Part shown: in pieces, positions 36,767 to 48,510 of the stretch
Position numbering within the stretch: position 1 is the first letter of the stretch
Layout: each line of letters starts with the position of its first letter
Assembly (NCBI RefSeq): GCF_029962835.1
Contig: NC_080582.1
Location: 76,070,177-76,134,176, forward strand
DNA: 64,000 bases
Origin: Magnolia sinica
Lineage: Eukaryota; Streptophyta; Magnoliopsida; Magnoliales; Magnoliaceae
Direction of reading: 5' to 3'
Notes under the pieces: generated by a model
Seen by the model: the letters and a program-made list of their open reading frames with translations, nothing else
Told to the model about the DNA's origin: nothing
The model's database searches: none
Made by a program: the position numbers and the translations under genes

Positions 36767-38709
36767 TGTCACGCCTCAAACCTGAAAATTGGATTCACAG
36801 GAATCCTCATCGCTGAATCCGGTGCCGACAGCCTCCGTAGTACCCCATTTTCGGTTCCTAGCGTCCATATGCTAGATTCTGATTCTGGGATCCTACAAGG
36901 AAGATTTTATTTTTTGTACATTTAACTCATAATAAGCATAACCACAAGATTACCCAATTCACAAAGGCAACATCATCATCACATATCCATTAATATAATC
37001 ATTTTAGTACAATGTTGAAAAGGAAATACATAAATAAAAAATCAAGCTCTAGAAGACCATTGAACGCTCCAAGCTCAACACTGCTACAACCTAACATCAC
37101 CTACACGCATCTATCGTGCATAAGCTTATAGAAAGCTTAGAGGGTAGTGTAAGTGTGTGCACAAGGTAAGTGTCAAGTATTCAATGTAATGCTATATTTA
37201 TACAATGCCGGGAATACTGGTAATCCATAAATCATACAATGTTGGAATAAGCAGAAATACAGACAAGATCATGAGTCATACAATATTAGAATACACAATA
37301 TGAATCAACTATGCAAATGAAGAGTCATAGAGAGTCAAATTTCAAATACAGAGGATGTAATGCAATATAAATTCCTGATGAGTAATATAAATAGTGTCAG
37401 CCGTACCTAGGCCATATAAATGCAGAAACACAATAATCTAAATTGTCATATGTCGTGGATGTAATGCAACCTGCGGTGCGAATGGAACGACCATGCTGGA
37501 GTATGAAGTCAGGATGGTAGTACGTAGTATCACAAGCTATGGGGTCCATCACAAAAGACTTCTATCTAAACTAGTCCTATACCTAATTTGGATAGTCAAA
37601 CTCAATGTGGTAAACTCCTGATCTCAGGTTAGTCACATGCCCCAACCGAAATCCTGGCCATTGCGGAGGTACACGTAACAAATAGTTGCGCACCAACAGC
37701 CCGAGTGAATAGTGAATAATGAATGAAAGAATGAGTATGCAACTTCTGCTCAATAAGTCCACACATCAGTACAATTCATCTTTGGGATCATCACCGGGGT
37801 TTAGTACAGTCTAAATGGCACTGTTACTCTCCCAGCAGCACAGTCCAAGTGAGCGTAAGAAACTTCACTATTCGCCTGACCAATAGTCTACCAATACCTA
37901 TTCGGCACGTTGATAGCGGACCCATTTATGAGTTGGTCAAACTCAGCCTAGTATCGCCCCCTACGCTCGAACGGGTAAGGCCACACCCCCTCCCAACCGA
38001 CCACGACATAGTGGGAGACGCGGCCTCCTGGTATTCGGTACTCGGGCGCTCATGTATCTACTCAGTCTTGACGTTGGGGCGTCCTCTGGTACTAAGAGGG
38101 TTTAGGGATTTTCACCCAGGGCCATCTATGACAACCTGATGCTAAAACAAATTTTTGGTGTCCCGTCTGGCCATCTACGATATGCCTATGGAGGCTACGG
38201 CCCTGATGTCGCTAGGGCGTGCAATAATCATAATGCGAGATGCATGAGTCATACAATCCAGTCATGCATCAATCCTGCACATACTGTGTGCTCATGTGAG
38301 ACAATCTCCACCTATCAGGGAGTCTCATAACAACCTGTCTAATGACATATGCAATGGCCAACCACATCTCATAACAAGCAGGCAGATGATGCGTATGGGC
38401 ATGTATCAGGATGTTATGCTGTTACCTACTCATAATCAGTATCAATAACCGGCATCGATAATCGACCTCGACAATATGGACATTTAACCAACATTACCCC
38501 CAAGGAATGACCCACATAGAGCCTAACATATAGTGGACCCATGGCCTCATAAAAGGACCAAATATACAACACCTTGGGCCTTACTCAAGAGCATAATACA
38601 TATCACGATGGGCCTCTCACATGGGCCTCATATACATCACAATGGACTCCATCGCCTGACCCTCCAATACATTACAATGGGCCAAAATTACGGATCGCAT
38701 ATACATCAT

Positions 38710-39365
38710 ATAGGTCTCGACAATCGGCCTCGGCAATCAAAATCGGCCTTGATAATCGAAATTGGTAATCGACCTCGATCGATAATCAGCCTCGATCGAT
38801 AATCAACAATTAGCCACGACAAATCAGAATCGGTGATCGGCCTCGATCAATAATCAGCCTCGATCGATATTCGGCAATTGGCCAAGACAAATCAGAATCG
38901 GTAATCAGCCTTGATCGATAATGGACAATCGACCACGATAAATCAGAATAGGTAATCGGCCTCGATCGATATTCGGTAATTGGCCAAGACAAATCAGAAT
39001 CGGTAATCGGCCTCGATCGATAATAGACAATCGGCCACGATAAATCAGAATCGGTAATCGACCCTGATCGACTCGATCGATATTCGGCAATTGGCAAAAA
39101 AAAAATCAGAATCGGTAATCGGCCTCGATCGATAATTAGCCTCGATTGATATTCGGCAATCGATTAAGACAAATCAGAATCGGTAATCGGCCTCGATCGA
39201 TATTTGGCAATTAGCCAAGACAAATCAGAATCGATAACTGGCCTCGATCGATATTCGGCAATCGGCCAAGACAAATTAGAATCGGTAATCAGCCTCGATC
39301 AATAATGGACAATCGGCCACGACAAATCAGAATCGGTGATCGGCCTCGATCGATAATTAGCCTCG
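38710..39365. repeat. TTATCGATCGA-type array in copy 2
   Basis: Imperfect units combine CAGAATCGGTAATCGGCCTC, GATCGATATTCGGCAATTGG and CCAAGACAAATC, the reverse complement of the late units of the copy 1 array. Unit length is longer and less regular (about 55-75 bp) than the 44 bp units of copy 1, so the two arrays have turned over independently. Confidence 0.8.
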
Positions 39366-39790
39366 AATATACATCACATGTGGCCTTATACATGCAGCAA
39401 GTGGGCCCACTCATCACAGTTGGGCCTACCAGCGGTTCAGCCAAAGGACGACTTAGATAACATACACATCACAATGGGGCGCATCATTAAGCCACACCAA
39501 TGGGCCTTATATACAACAAGTGGGCCGCATCAATGGTCCGCACCAATGGGCCTTGTATACATCAAATGGTCCACAATACATGGATCAAAAATATATCTCA
39601 ATGGGCCTCACTATATGGGCCATAAATACATCACGTCAGGCCTTGCCCATGTGCCTCGAATACATCACAATGGGCCACAACCCATGGGCTTCAAATACAC
39701 AATAGGTGGGCCCTACACATGGGCCTATATACTTCACAGGTGGGCCCTGCACAAGGTCCTCAAATATACATCATGATGGGGCTCATGGAT
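39365..39790 (+). repeat. Array of TACATCA/TGGGCC units in copy 2
   Basis: Units carry AATACATCACAATGGGCC-type cores and CATGGGCCT. Equivalent to the array at 30465-30850 in reverse orientation and to 1040-1265. Confidence 0.7.
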
Positions 39791-42028
39791 GGACCGCACC
39801 AATGAGCCTCAAGTGGACTTAGACCACAACACAAATCATTTAAATGGTTCTAGGTGTAACATGTGTATCACTGTACACTGTTATTCCATGGGGCACATGG
39901 CCCACTAATGATGATCAGCACCACCCAAACATTGTATAGGTAAATCAGCACCATCCAAACATTGTCCAGCACCGTCCAGACATTCTACACGGTGTGGATG
40001 AAACAAATATATCACTGGTGGTGGGTGTAACATCAGATGGATGGTTAGATAAAACATGTCCTAAGGTAGGTCCCACGTAGGGCCTACCATATAATAATAA
40101 TATATATTATTATCATTATTATTATATTATTATTTATTTTAAAAAAAAGATGCTGTGCCCAGGCCCGCCAAATCAGACCCGGGCCCACCATATAAATGAT
40201 CTTTAAAAATGGATGGACGGTGTTGATAAAACACATATATCAGCGGACCACACCGTCCTCAGCTGGACAGTTTGGGAAATACATACATTCAAGGTGGGCC
40301 ACGTTTGGACGGCCTGGATGGTACATATATACCAGGTGGCCCACACGTGACAAGGATAACGCGCACATCATGGTGGGGGTCATCACAAACGTCCCTACAG
40401 CAGCTATATCTGCTGGTGTGACCAGCAGATGGACGGTGTAGAGGAAAAACAGATGGATGGCGGAAAGTACAGTAAATGCATCCAAGGTGGGTCCTATACT
40501 GGCATAACAAACGGACGGTGTGGATGAAATCCACACGTCAGGTGGGTCTTGTGCAATGGACAGATGGACGTCAGGTGGATAAAACCCATACCTCAGTGGT
40601 CCCACAGAACTCACTGACGTCAATACCAGTTATAGATGGTGTGACATACTCCAACTAGATCCTTTAGCAGGTGGCCCACCATAACGTTTATCTTCCATCC
40701 CAACCGTTGATAGGGTCACACCGACCTAGATAAAGAGAAAAAAACAAATTTCATATTCATCCAAAACTTCTGGGACCCAAGAAGGATTTCAATGGTAGAC
40801 GTTCACTCCCTGCTGTTTGGTGGTGTGGACCACCTGAGTGCCGTAAATGGCTGATTATTTTTTTTGGGATATCCCCATAATTAAAGGGGACCATCAATTG
40901 GACGGTGGTGATGATCAACAGGCATCATGGTGGGGCCTGAGGTGGGGCCTACCCTGTCGTTCCAAGCGCGTCCTCTGGACGCTGATAGCAGCAGCGTCAA
41001 CCACCCTTTTTTTTGTTAGTTGCAGGTTATCATAAGTGGGGCCCACATCAGTAGAATCCACCCCGTCGGTTGGGTTCCCAGGCTCGAGACAGGCCTAACA
41101 AGCTCAATCTTAAGTGTATTTGATGCATATAAACATCATAGCGGCCCCCAACAGTTTATATCACCAAAACCGTTGTTTTTCATGATGTGGCTCATCAGAG
41201 ATTCGGATTGGCATCATTTTTCGGCTCAACGCCTAAAATGGGCTAAGGAATGGGATGGACGGTGTGGATTAGTTCTATACATTAAGGTGGGGCCTGCATG
41301 AGTGGCCCACCCCAAAACTTTAAAAGGCTATATATATATATTTGTTAGCTGTTAGTACACGCCCATGTCAGTACACGCACTCCATGTTAGCTATCAACAC
41401 GTCCAGCATCCAGGGACACTGGACGGCATGGATAAACACAGGCATTGTGGTGGGTCCCACACGGAAGTGGCCCACATTTCATCAAGGTGAGTCCCACATG
41501 AATGTGGCCCACCATGTATATATATATATTAATATAATATCGATATATTATATTATATTTAGTCCAGCAAGTGGGACCTCCCACCGTCCCAACAATGGAC
41601 GGCGGATCTCGCCTGAAATGCGGTGGGCCACACCGTCTGATGGATGGAGTACGTTTAGCACAAATAGGTGGGGCCCACTTCATTCTAGGGGGAGGATAGA
41701 GAGAGAGGGAGAGATGTAGCGGAGGGACCCCGCTACTATGGGCCCCTCCTTGATCATACACATACATCAAAATGGGTCCCATCATAAATGGGCCCTCAAT
41801 TCATCAAATCCAAATAAAAATCACCCACCTCGAGATTTCTTCTTCCTTCTTCCGCCAATGCATGATAAAATCCCAAAGGGACAATTTCAACGGTTAAGAT
41901 GGGCTTAAGATGGTGGGATCGAGTGGTAAAAAGGTGGGCCACACTAGCTCTCTCTCCCATGGAGCTTGGACGTGGGTTGCTCTCATGGAATTTAGGAGGA
42001 AATGAGAGGTAAATGAGAGATGTGATGT

Positions 42029-42065
<37 letters not shown>

Positions 42066-42484
42066 GTGATGGGTGATGGTTTTTGTTGACTTTTGGGTGG
42101 AAAGAGGAATGGGTGTCATTCCTTGTTGGTGAAAAAGGGATGGATAGGTAAGGTTGTGTACTTGACTTTCATTGATGGATTGATGTGATGTTTAGGGTAG
42201 AGATTCTCTTGGAGATTGCGACACGCGGTGTTTTCCTCGAACTAAACGCAGGACCACATCTCTTGGCTTGGGTATCGTCTCGGCGCGTAATACGGGACAT
42301 CGAAACCGCGGCGACGGCGCGGTCGCTAGGGTACAATTCTCGGGCTGAGCCAACTCTGGAATACAGGATACGACTCAAGGTTGCACCAACTACCGATAAC
42401 AGATCGCGGGTCGTCGGAATTCGACCGGGAGGACCGTAGAAGCCTACGGAACAGTACGGGTTAGGATGTGGGTCTTACAACTAC

Positions 42485-42850
42485 AGTATCTCTTACCAAC
42501 AAAAGTTTCATTCTTAGTCATTACAAGTTTATCTGAATCAAATCAAATACTAACTTAACACCAGCCTTATTGAGGAGCGAAGCAGAGACCAAGTTTCTTC
42601 TAATGTCGGGCACATGTAGGACATCATTCAACATCATAGTCTTTCTAGAAGTGATTTTCAGAAGTACTTTCCCTTTCACTATAACTGGAGATGTTCTAGC
42701 ATTACCTATGAACACCTGTTCATCATCTCCTGATACTTGGTAGGAGGTAAGCATGCTACGATTCTTGCACACGTGCTTAGTTGTACCAGTGTCTAGTACC
42801 CACTCCAAGTTATTTACAAGAAAGACTTCTGACACCATAGATACTATCAT
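42485..42850 (-). pseudogene. Copia protease
   Basis: Minus-strand frame with WVLDTGTTKHVC (aspartic protease DTG; the usual copia form is DSGA/C) and LHVPDIRRNLVSASLLNKAG, the standard block after the active site. It lies in the same frame as gag. The ACTAC duplication of the insertion is at its downstream edge. Confidence 0.88.
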
Positions 42851-43737
42851 GTCAGACTCATTGTCTGTTTCTTTAAGATTAGCCTGCGGCTTCTCTTTGT
42901 TTTTCTTAAGTCGACAGGTTTTAATGTGATGCTCTGGCTTTCCACAGTTGTAGTAATTTTCTTTTTTCTTGAATTGATTGTTTACATTCTTCTTTTTGAG
43001 TTTGCATTCATTTGCGTAATGTCAAGGTTTGCCACAATTATGACAGTTGCCATTTTTTTTATTATTTGCCCGACTTGATTCCACAAGATTCGCTTTTAAA
43101 TCTATCTCATTTCCATTTTCTTTTTGGTCCCTAATTCTATTGGCTTCCTCTATTCGTATATGTACGATAGTGGTTTCCAAAGAAACATCGTTCTTTTTAT
43201 GTTTCATTCTATTCTTATATTCTTTCCAGGAGGGTGGTAGTTTTTCTATTAGCGCTTCTAACAGAAACACTTCATCCAACTTAATTCCTTCTGTCGATAG
43301 TTCGTGAACTAGACTTTGAAAATCGTGATTCTAATTTGTAACAGGTTTATCGTCTGTCATTTCATAATGAAGGAAATTAGCAATTGCATGTTTCTTAGCA
43401 CCTGCATATTCCAATATGTACTTCTTTTCTAAAGCACTACATATGTCTTTAGCAGATTCATAAGAAGCATACACGTCATAAAGTTCGTTGGACAAAGAGT
43501 TTAGAATATAGTTTTTACAATTATTTTCATCTGCTACTTTGGTTTGATTTGCTGAATATATAGTAAATAATTCAGATAGTATGTATGAAACTTTCAGGGT
43601 GGTCAATGCGAACATCAATTTTTGTTTCCACCGTTTAAAGCATTGTCCAGCAAACGGTTCGATTTTGGCTAACTCAGCTGAAGCATTTACTGTTACTGTA
43701 CCATAGTCTATGTGATTCAAAAATTCGATTTCAAGAT
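42851..43737 (-). pseudogene. Copia gag with two zinc-knuckle-like motifs
   Basis: The minus-strand frame carries FKRWKQKLMFALTTLKVSYI and SAKDICSALEKKY (gag core), LIEKLPPSWKEYKNRM, then CHNCGKP-stop-HYANEC, a CCHC knuckle broken by a TGA, and a second knuckle YNCGKPEHHIKTC whose first cysteine reads as tyrosine. Gag and protease share one frame with only nonsense changes. The leader between LTR and gag seems to be lost, as the frame runs into the LTR. Confidence 0.88.
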
Positions 43738-44135
43738 TGTTGGAATATTTGGTTGAATTAAATAGACTATTAAAATCGAGAACCAAAAAAGAAAATAAAT
43801 GTTTTGAGAAAGAGAACTTATTGAATTGAGTCGAAGCGTTACTGAGTCACTCGGCTTGAAATCGAATTTGCTCTCCTTGGACAACGTCCCAAGTGCAACA
43901 GGTTTCCAGAGCAATGACCTCCAGTATACAATGATTATGACCCGATCCCAGCAGTGCACTCACTATACACGGGCTCAAAACACTTGCAGTTTAACCCAAA
44001 AGTGTTGAGTTGACTTTTAAATCTGATGTGGGACAAAACCCACAACTCAAAAGCACCAAAACTTTTCAAATGTGGAGGGAAACTGAAAATTTGAAAACCA
44101 AACTTTTAATATTTATTTTAAAACAAAATACAACA
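43738..44135 (-). repeat. 5' LTR of the copia element, 398 bp, with internal deletion
   Basis: Aligns at both ends with 26732-27666 but lacks 540 bp between GAGTTGACT (44005 region) and GATGTGGGACAAAACCCACA (44025 region). Terminal bases TGTTG and CAACA are intact. Confidence 0.85.
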
Positions 44136-44259
44136 TAGATTCATTTGATTTTGGTGAAAAATGCTCTAAGAGTGAGAGATGGATCTTTGCAACTGAATGA
44201 TTAAAGTTCTTGCATGAGGGAGAGATAGAGGATTCTTGTACAAGAGAGGGGGTTCTTGC

Positions 44260-44305
<46 letters not shown>

Positions 44306-44930
44306 AATGGGGATGTGATTTTAGTCTCATCTGTCATCAAACCCACTGATCAGGTATAATTCAGGACCTACCTGGATTATATTATTGCATGTTAAATACT
44401 TTTAAATAGGTAATCATTGTTAACTTTGGTATTTCATGCCAGTCTCCTCTACATGACGTTGATAGCTACATTGGTTTGGAAGGCTTGATGCTAAAACCGG
44501 TGAAGGAAAACACTGTACTTGTAAAATCTATGGGGCCCATCGTGATATATGTGTCCAATCCATATTGTCCATCCGTTTTATCTGTTGATTTTAGGGCAAG
44601 TGGACCACACCATAGGAAATAATGGAAATGAATGCCTAATTTGAGAACTTCTTGTGGGCTATAAAAGTTTTGGATCAAGCTGCTAATTGTGTGTTCCCAT
44701 CATCTGTGTGAGCTTATAAATAGGTTGGATGCCAGATAAACATCCTTATGGGTCCATGGGCTACATTTTAGCTTTCAACAATGAAAGCCATTATCTCCCT
44801 ATTTCCAGTGGTGTGGTCCAATTAAGCTTACAATCTGCTTCATTTTTAGGCTCATGCTCTAAAATGAGTTCCTAAAACTACAAATGAATATCGTGGGTCA
44901 TACACATATGTCATAATGGGAAAAACAAAT
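44136..44930. mobile_element. AG microsatellite and MITE-module fragment
   Basis: A 42 bp AG run lies at 44263-44304. From about 44525 the order GGGGCCCATCGTGATATATG, ATTGTCCATCCG, GTGGACCACACC, AACATCCTTATGGG and CATGCTCTAAAATGAG is that of the interior of the MITE family, without recognisable termini. Confidence 0.55.
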
Positions 44931-44995
44931 TTATTCGTATGCAGTTCCCATCATCTTTCCATGCATGCGGTAACAATTTTCTTAAGGTATTTAAT

Positions 44996-45870
44996 AGGCA
45001 GGGGGACGATGGGCTGGGGCTCGAGCTTGCAAAATCATAATTTTGAACGGTGCCGGCCTAAAAGCCCAGCATATAAAACAGTTCAAAATCCAGGCCAAGA
45101 CCAACCCCAGGCCTGGCCCATCGACAACCCTATTAATATGCTATTTGCATCTCTTCCAAACACGACTACTGTATAAGTCTGTAATTATAGGTAATTACTT
45201 TGCAGTAACCTAATTCAGGTGAAATCAAGTGCTTGATCTAAAATGGTGGAGACCATGGATCTTTTTGTTAGGCTGGAATTTGTTTGTAAGGTTCAAATAG
45301 GAGATCCCACATTATGGACGTTGAAGATTCACATATATATAGCATGGGTGGCCTAGAGCTTGGGTGTTTCACGCGCTGCATAAACTTGCTGATGCAGACT
45401 ATTCCAATCTAGGGCTGTCAATGGGTATTCCAACTCGTGGGTACCTGATGAGCCCAACTTGGTTTTAACGAATTTCAGGTCCTATTTATTATACATGCTA
45501 AGAAATCCTGCGAGTTTAGGACTCACCTTTTGGACCCGGTTAAAAATCGAGTCTGAGTTGGGTCCATTTGATAGGCTTGTTAAGGTCGAATTCAATTCAG
45601 GTCTAGTCGGATCGGGAGCAGGTTTGGGCCATTTTCATAGGAAAATTATATATTTAATACGCATTGATAATTATAATCAAATAAATAAGGTTTCCTAAAT
45701 CATACATGCGTAAGAGATTCCCTGAACACCATGCGGGTGCCAATGTACATGTGTGTGATGTAATCTTTCCAACTAAGTTGGAAACCTAGATCCGAAGAAC
45801 CTGTAAGTACCGGGAACCCGTTTAGATCTGGGTCTACAAAAACCAAACCCGGTATCCCGTGTCAGCTACT
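44996..45870. mobile_element. Fragments resembling hAT-type MITEs
   Basis: CCATCGACAACCCTATTAAT at 45118 and GGGCTGTCAATGGGTATTC at 45412 resemble the termini of abundant plant hAT-type short elements. The inner sequence contains the usual GGGTCCA, GGACCCGG and CGGGTACC-type blocks. I could not pair two ends with an 8 bp duplication. Confidence 0.35.
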
Positions 45871-45887
45871 ATAGAGCGAATGCAGAA

Positions 45888-46268
45888 TTCCCTGTGAAAG
45901 CCTTTCGCGGAAAGTTCCTTGTATGGAAACTTAGGTGGGGCCACCATGATGTTTGTAAGAAATCCACCTTGTCCAAACATTTTTCAAACTCATTTTAGGA
46001 TATTGGGCAAAAAATGAGCTAGATCTGAGACTTAAGTGGGCTCAAAATGTGAGGATTGAACATCCACAGTTGAAATATTCATGGAGCCACAAAAGTTTTG
46101 AATCAGTCCGCTCTTTGTGGGCCTACTCTAGTCTTGGATCTTGGCTCACTTTTGGTCTTGAGTCTTAAAATGAGCTCACAAAACCGATGAAAAGAGTAGA
46201 TTTCTTACAAACATCATGGCGGCCCCCCTAAGTTTACACCGCATTAACTTCATGTGCAACTTTCCCAC
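45888..46268. mobile_element. ~380 bp MITE with AAACTTAGG...CACCATGATG arms
   Basis: Left arm GGAAACTTAGGTGGGGCCAC then CATGATGTTTGTAAGAAATC pairs with the inverted right arm TAAACTTAGGGGGGCCGCC then CATGATGTTTGTAAGAAATC. The outer part (GCGGAAAGTTCC versus GTGGGAAAGTTGC) also pairs. A non-coding foldback element, distinct from the GGAAGCGGATTG family. Confidence 0.75.
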
Positions 46269-46284
46269 GAAATCCACATAAGCG

Positions 46285-46800
46285 CACTGTGTAACTGATT
46301 CAGTATGCTCTTATCACACTGAGTAAACTCCGTTTGGTCCACTATGAATGCATGTGGTTTATCCACACCGTCCATCCATTTTTAAAGATAATTTTAGTTG
46401 TTGAGACCAAACTAGAAGCATATCCACAGCTCAAGTGGACCATACCACGAGAAACAGTTTCCATAGTTGAAACCTTTCTATGGCCATGGTAAGGTTTATT
46501 TGTCATCCAACCTGTTCATAAGATAAAAAAGACATGCACAAAGGAAAAAAAACAAATAGCAACTTGCTCTAAAACCTTTTTGGCCCTAAGAACTTTTCAA
46601 CCGTAGAAGTTTAATTCGCACCATTTCCATTGGTGTGGTTCGCTTGAGCTTCAGATAAGCTTAATTTTTGGATAAAGCCTTACAATTATCTGTTAAGATG
46701 GATGGACAGTGGATAAAATTCATGAATTAAGGTGGGCCCATAGAATTTACTGAGTACACTTTTGGTATTGAGTTACTTAGTACACAACCCGCTTCTTGAG
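46285..46800. mobile_element. MITE with TACTGAGT-type termini, first copy
   Basis: Left end contains TGTGTAACTGATTCAGTATG and CACTGAGTAAACTCCGTTTG. The inverted right end contains TGTGTACTAAGTAACTCAAT and TACTCAGTAAATTCTATGGG. The interior has CACACCGTCCATCCATTTTT and the CATAAGATAAAAAAGACATG block. Confidence 0.65.
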
Positions 46801-47675
46801 TGTTGAGCAACTCAGTGCCCTAAGGGCCTGTTTGGCTGGACCGGTCCCACGATATTAGGAGGGATGGGATTGCGATATCCAGGGATATGCATGACGAGCC
46901 AAATAGACCCGGTGAACTTGTCCCGGGATATAAGCAATCCCATGGATTTTAAAACAATCCACTGACATCACCATCCTTACCTTAAAATTGATGCCATACC
47001 TTGGTTGGACGGATTGGAAGGTAAAATCCCCAGATACACCGGGGGTGCCAAACATACCTAGTGAACTTGTCCTGGGATATATGTATCTTAAACCAATCCA
47101 CTGACACCACCATCGTTACCTTAAAATCCATCCCATCTCTCCTAAACCCATGGGATTCGCCAGGCCAAACTGGCCCTAAGTGTACTAGGTAAACTCTGTG
47201 GGGTCCACCCTGATATATGTACTTTATCCCCTCTCTTAACCTATTTTAACAGATAATTTAAAAAATGAAGTATATATAAAAGCTAAAGTAGACCTCACCA
47301 TGGAAACAGTGTTAATTGAAATTCTAATGCCTAAAAACTCTTAGGCCACAGAAATTTCAGATCAAGAAGCTATTTATGTTTTCCCTTCGTCCATGTCTAC
47401 GTCATCTATTAACAGGTTGGAAGACAAATAAACATCGCTAAGTCCCTGGTAAGGTTTGAACGATGAAAGCCATTATTCCCAATGTTTCCTATTGTGTGGT
47501 TCACTTAAACTTTGGATATGCTACAATTTTAGTCTCAACCATTAACATGAGCTGGAAAAATGGATGTACGGCGTGGATAAACCACATACTTTCACAGTGG
47601 GTCCAACCGAGTTCACTCAGTAAGCTTTAAGCGTACTTAGTAACTCAGTACGCAATCCCACTTGATTCAGAACGA
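46801..47675. mobile_element. MITE with TACTGAGT-type termini, second copy, interrupted
   Basis: The right end (GTTCACTCAGTAAGC, then GCGTACTTAGTAACTCAGTA, 47610-47665) pairs inverted with AGTGTACTAGGTAAACTCTG at 47180 and GAGCAACTCAGTGCCC at 46805. The left terminal part is split by the Tourist-like insertion 46824-47176. The two copies of this family lie head to tail. Confidence 0.65.
46824..47176. mobile_element. Tourist-like MITE (PIF/Harbinger type), 353 bp
   Basis: Terminal inverted repeats GGGCCTGTTTGGC and (inverted) GGGCCAGTTTGGC, flanked by TAA on both sides (46821-46823, 47177-47179). A 3 bp TAA/TTA duplication and GGGCCTGTTTGG ends are typical of Tourist elements. It contains an internal duplication of the AATCCACTGACAYCACCATC block (46956 and 47096). 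Confidence 0.8.
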
Positions 47676-47689
47676 AATCCCACTTGATT

Positions 47690-48195
47690 CCCAGCGGGAC
47701 TTGGCTGCGACACCGAGGTGGGTGAGACCTTGACTATGTGGGCCCACCTCGACGTATGAAGTGTATATCCACACCGTTCATCTATTATTCCAGATTATTT
47801 TAGGTCATAATTCAAAACTAAAGTAGATTCAAATTTCAGGTGGGCTACATCGCAGGAAAAGTAATAATTGACCAGTAAAAATTTTTGTGGCCAACAAAAG
47901 TTTTGGATCAAGATGATATTTGTTTTTTCTTTCACCAAGGTCCTTGATACCTCATCAGCAGGTTGGATGGGCTATAGACGTTATGGTTGACGCTATGAAA
48001 ATTTTAATGGTGGGTGATCAATGACCACTATTTTTTTTATTGTTGTCCAACTGAAATTCGTATCTATTTCATTTTTAGTACCATATAATAAAATAAGCTG
48101 GAAAAACAGATGGACGGCTTGGATAGAAATGAATACATCGAGGTGGGCCCTACGGTTAGGGTATCACCCACATCGCTGGGTCCGGAGTCGCTGCT
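47690..48195. mobile_element. MITE directly upstream of the eIFiso4G promoter
   Basis: The left arm with GAGGTGGGTGAGACC and GTGGGCCCACCTCGACGTAT pairs with the inverted right arm GATGTGGGTGATACCC and GTAGGGCCCACCTCGATGTAT. The interior has CACACCGTTCATCTATTATT and AAAGTTTTGGATCAAGATGA. No coding frame. Its right arm ends about 140 bp before the TATA box of the next gene. Confidence 0.75.
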
Positions 48196-48333
48196 AAGCT
48201 GCGCTCCCCGTTCCTGTCCCTTTACTCGACAACCCCAGTCTCCGATCGGCAAGATCTTTCACACCGTGGGCCATCCAAAAGAGATCCTTCTGTATGAACG
48301 GTTCAGATCATCAAGCCCACCTCCACCAGACAC

Positions 48334-48340
48334 TATAAAA
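48334..48340 (+). promoter_or_regulatory. TATA box of the eIFiso4G gene
   Basis: TATAAAA followed by a GGGACTC and a CT/GA-rich leader, 265 bp before the ATG at 48599. Confidence 0.65.
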
Positions 48341-48478
48341 AGGGACTCTTCTTCTTCCTTCAGCCCCTTTTCCTCTTTTGCAGCTGCAGCCTGCGAGAGA
48401 GAGAGAGAGAGAGAGAGCCCTTTCAGGAAAAAGGCTCCTCTCCAATCATCTTATCTATATATCCCACCCTCCCTCCCT

Positions 48479-48481
<3 letters not shown>

Positions 48482-48510
<29 letters not shown>

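Larger units (their letters stand above)
36767..42479 (+). mobile_element. Complete 5.7 kb non-coding LTR-type element, putative giant solo LTR (copy 2)
   Basis: Starts TGTCACGCCTCAAACCTG and ends GGGTCTTACA, flanked by perfect ACTAC duplications (36762-36766, 42480-42484). Length is 5713 bp. It is colinear with copy 1 but in the opposite orientation. The first ~160 bp differ from copy 1 at about one site in eight, mostly C/T or G/A transitions. Internal order: conserved 5' block, ~38150-38330 block, TTATCGATCGA array, GGCC array, MITE-module-rich part, GA tracts, terminal block. No coding frame with homology, no terminal direct repeats. Confidence 0.8.
26732..44135 (-). mobile_element. Degenerate Ty1/copia LTR retrotransposon, split by two 5.7 kb insertions
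   Basis: Read on the minus strand the order is 5' LTR (43738-44135), gag with zinc knuckles, protease, [insertion 36767-42479], integrase, reverse transcriptase, RNase H, [insertion 28358-34056], end of RNase H, polypurine tract, 3' LTR (26732-27666). Protease-integrase-RT-RNase H order defines Ty1/copia. Without the two insertions the element is about 6 kb. Multiple stop codons and frameshifts make it inactive. The two LTRs differ at roughly one base in ten over their shared ~275 bp, so the insertion is old. Flanking pentamers GAAAT (26727-26731) and TAGAT (44136-44140) match at only three of five positions. No primer-binding site is obvious next to the 5' LTR. Confidence 0.9.

Noticed and set aside
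26727..44140. GAAAT/TAGAT as target duplication of the copia element
   Set aside because: Only three of five bases match; could be decayed but is not evidence on its own.
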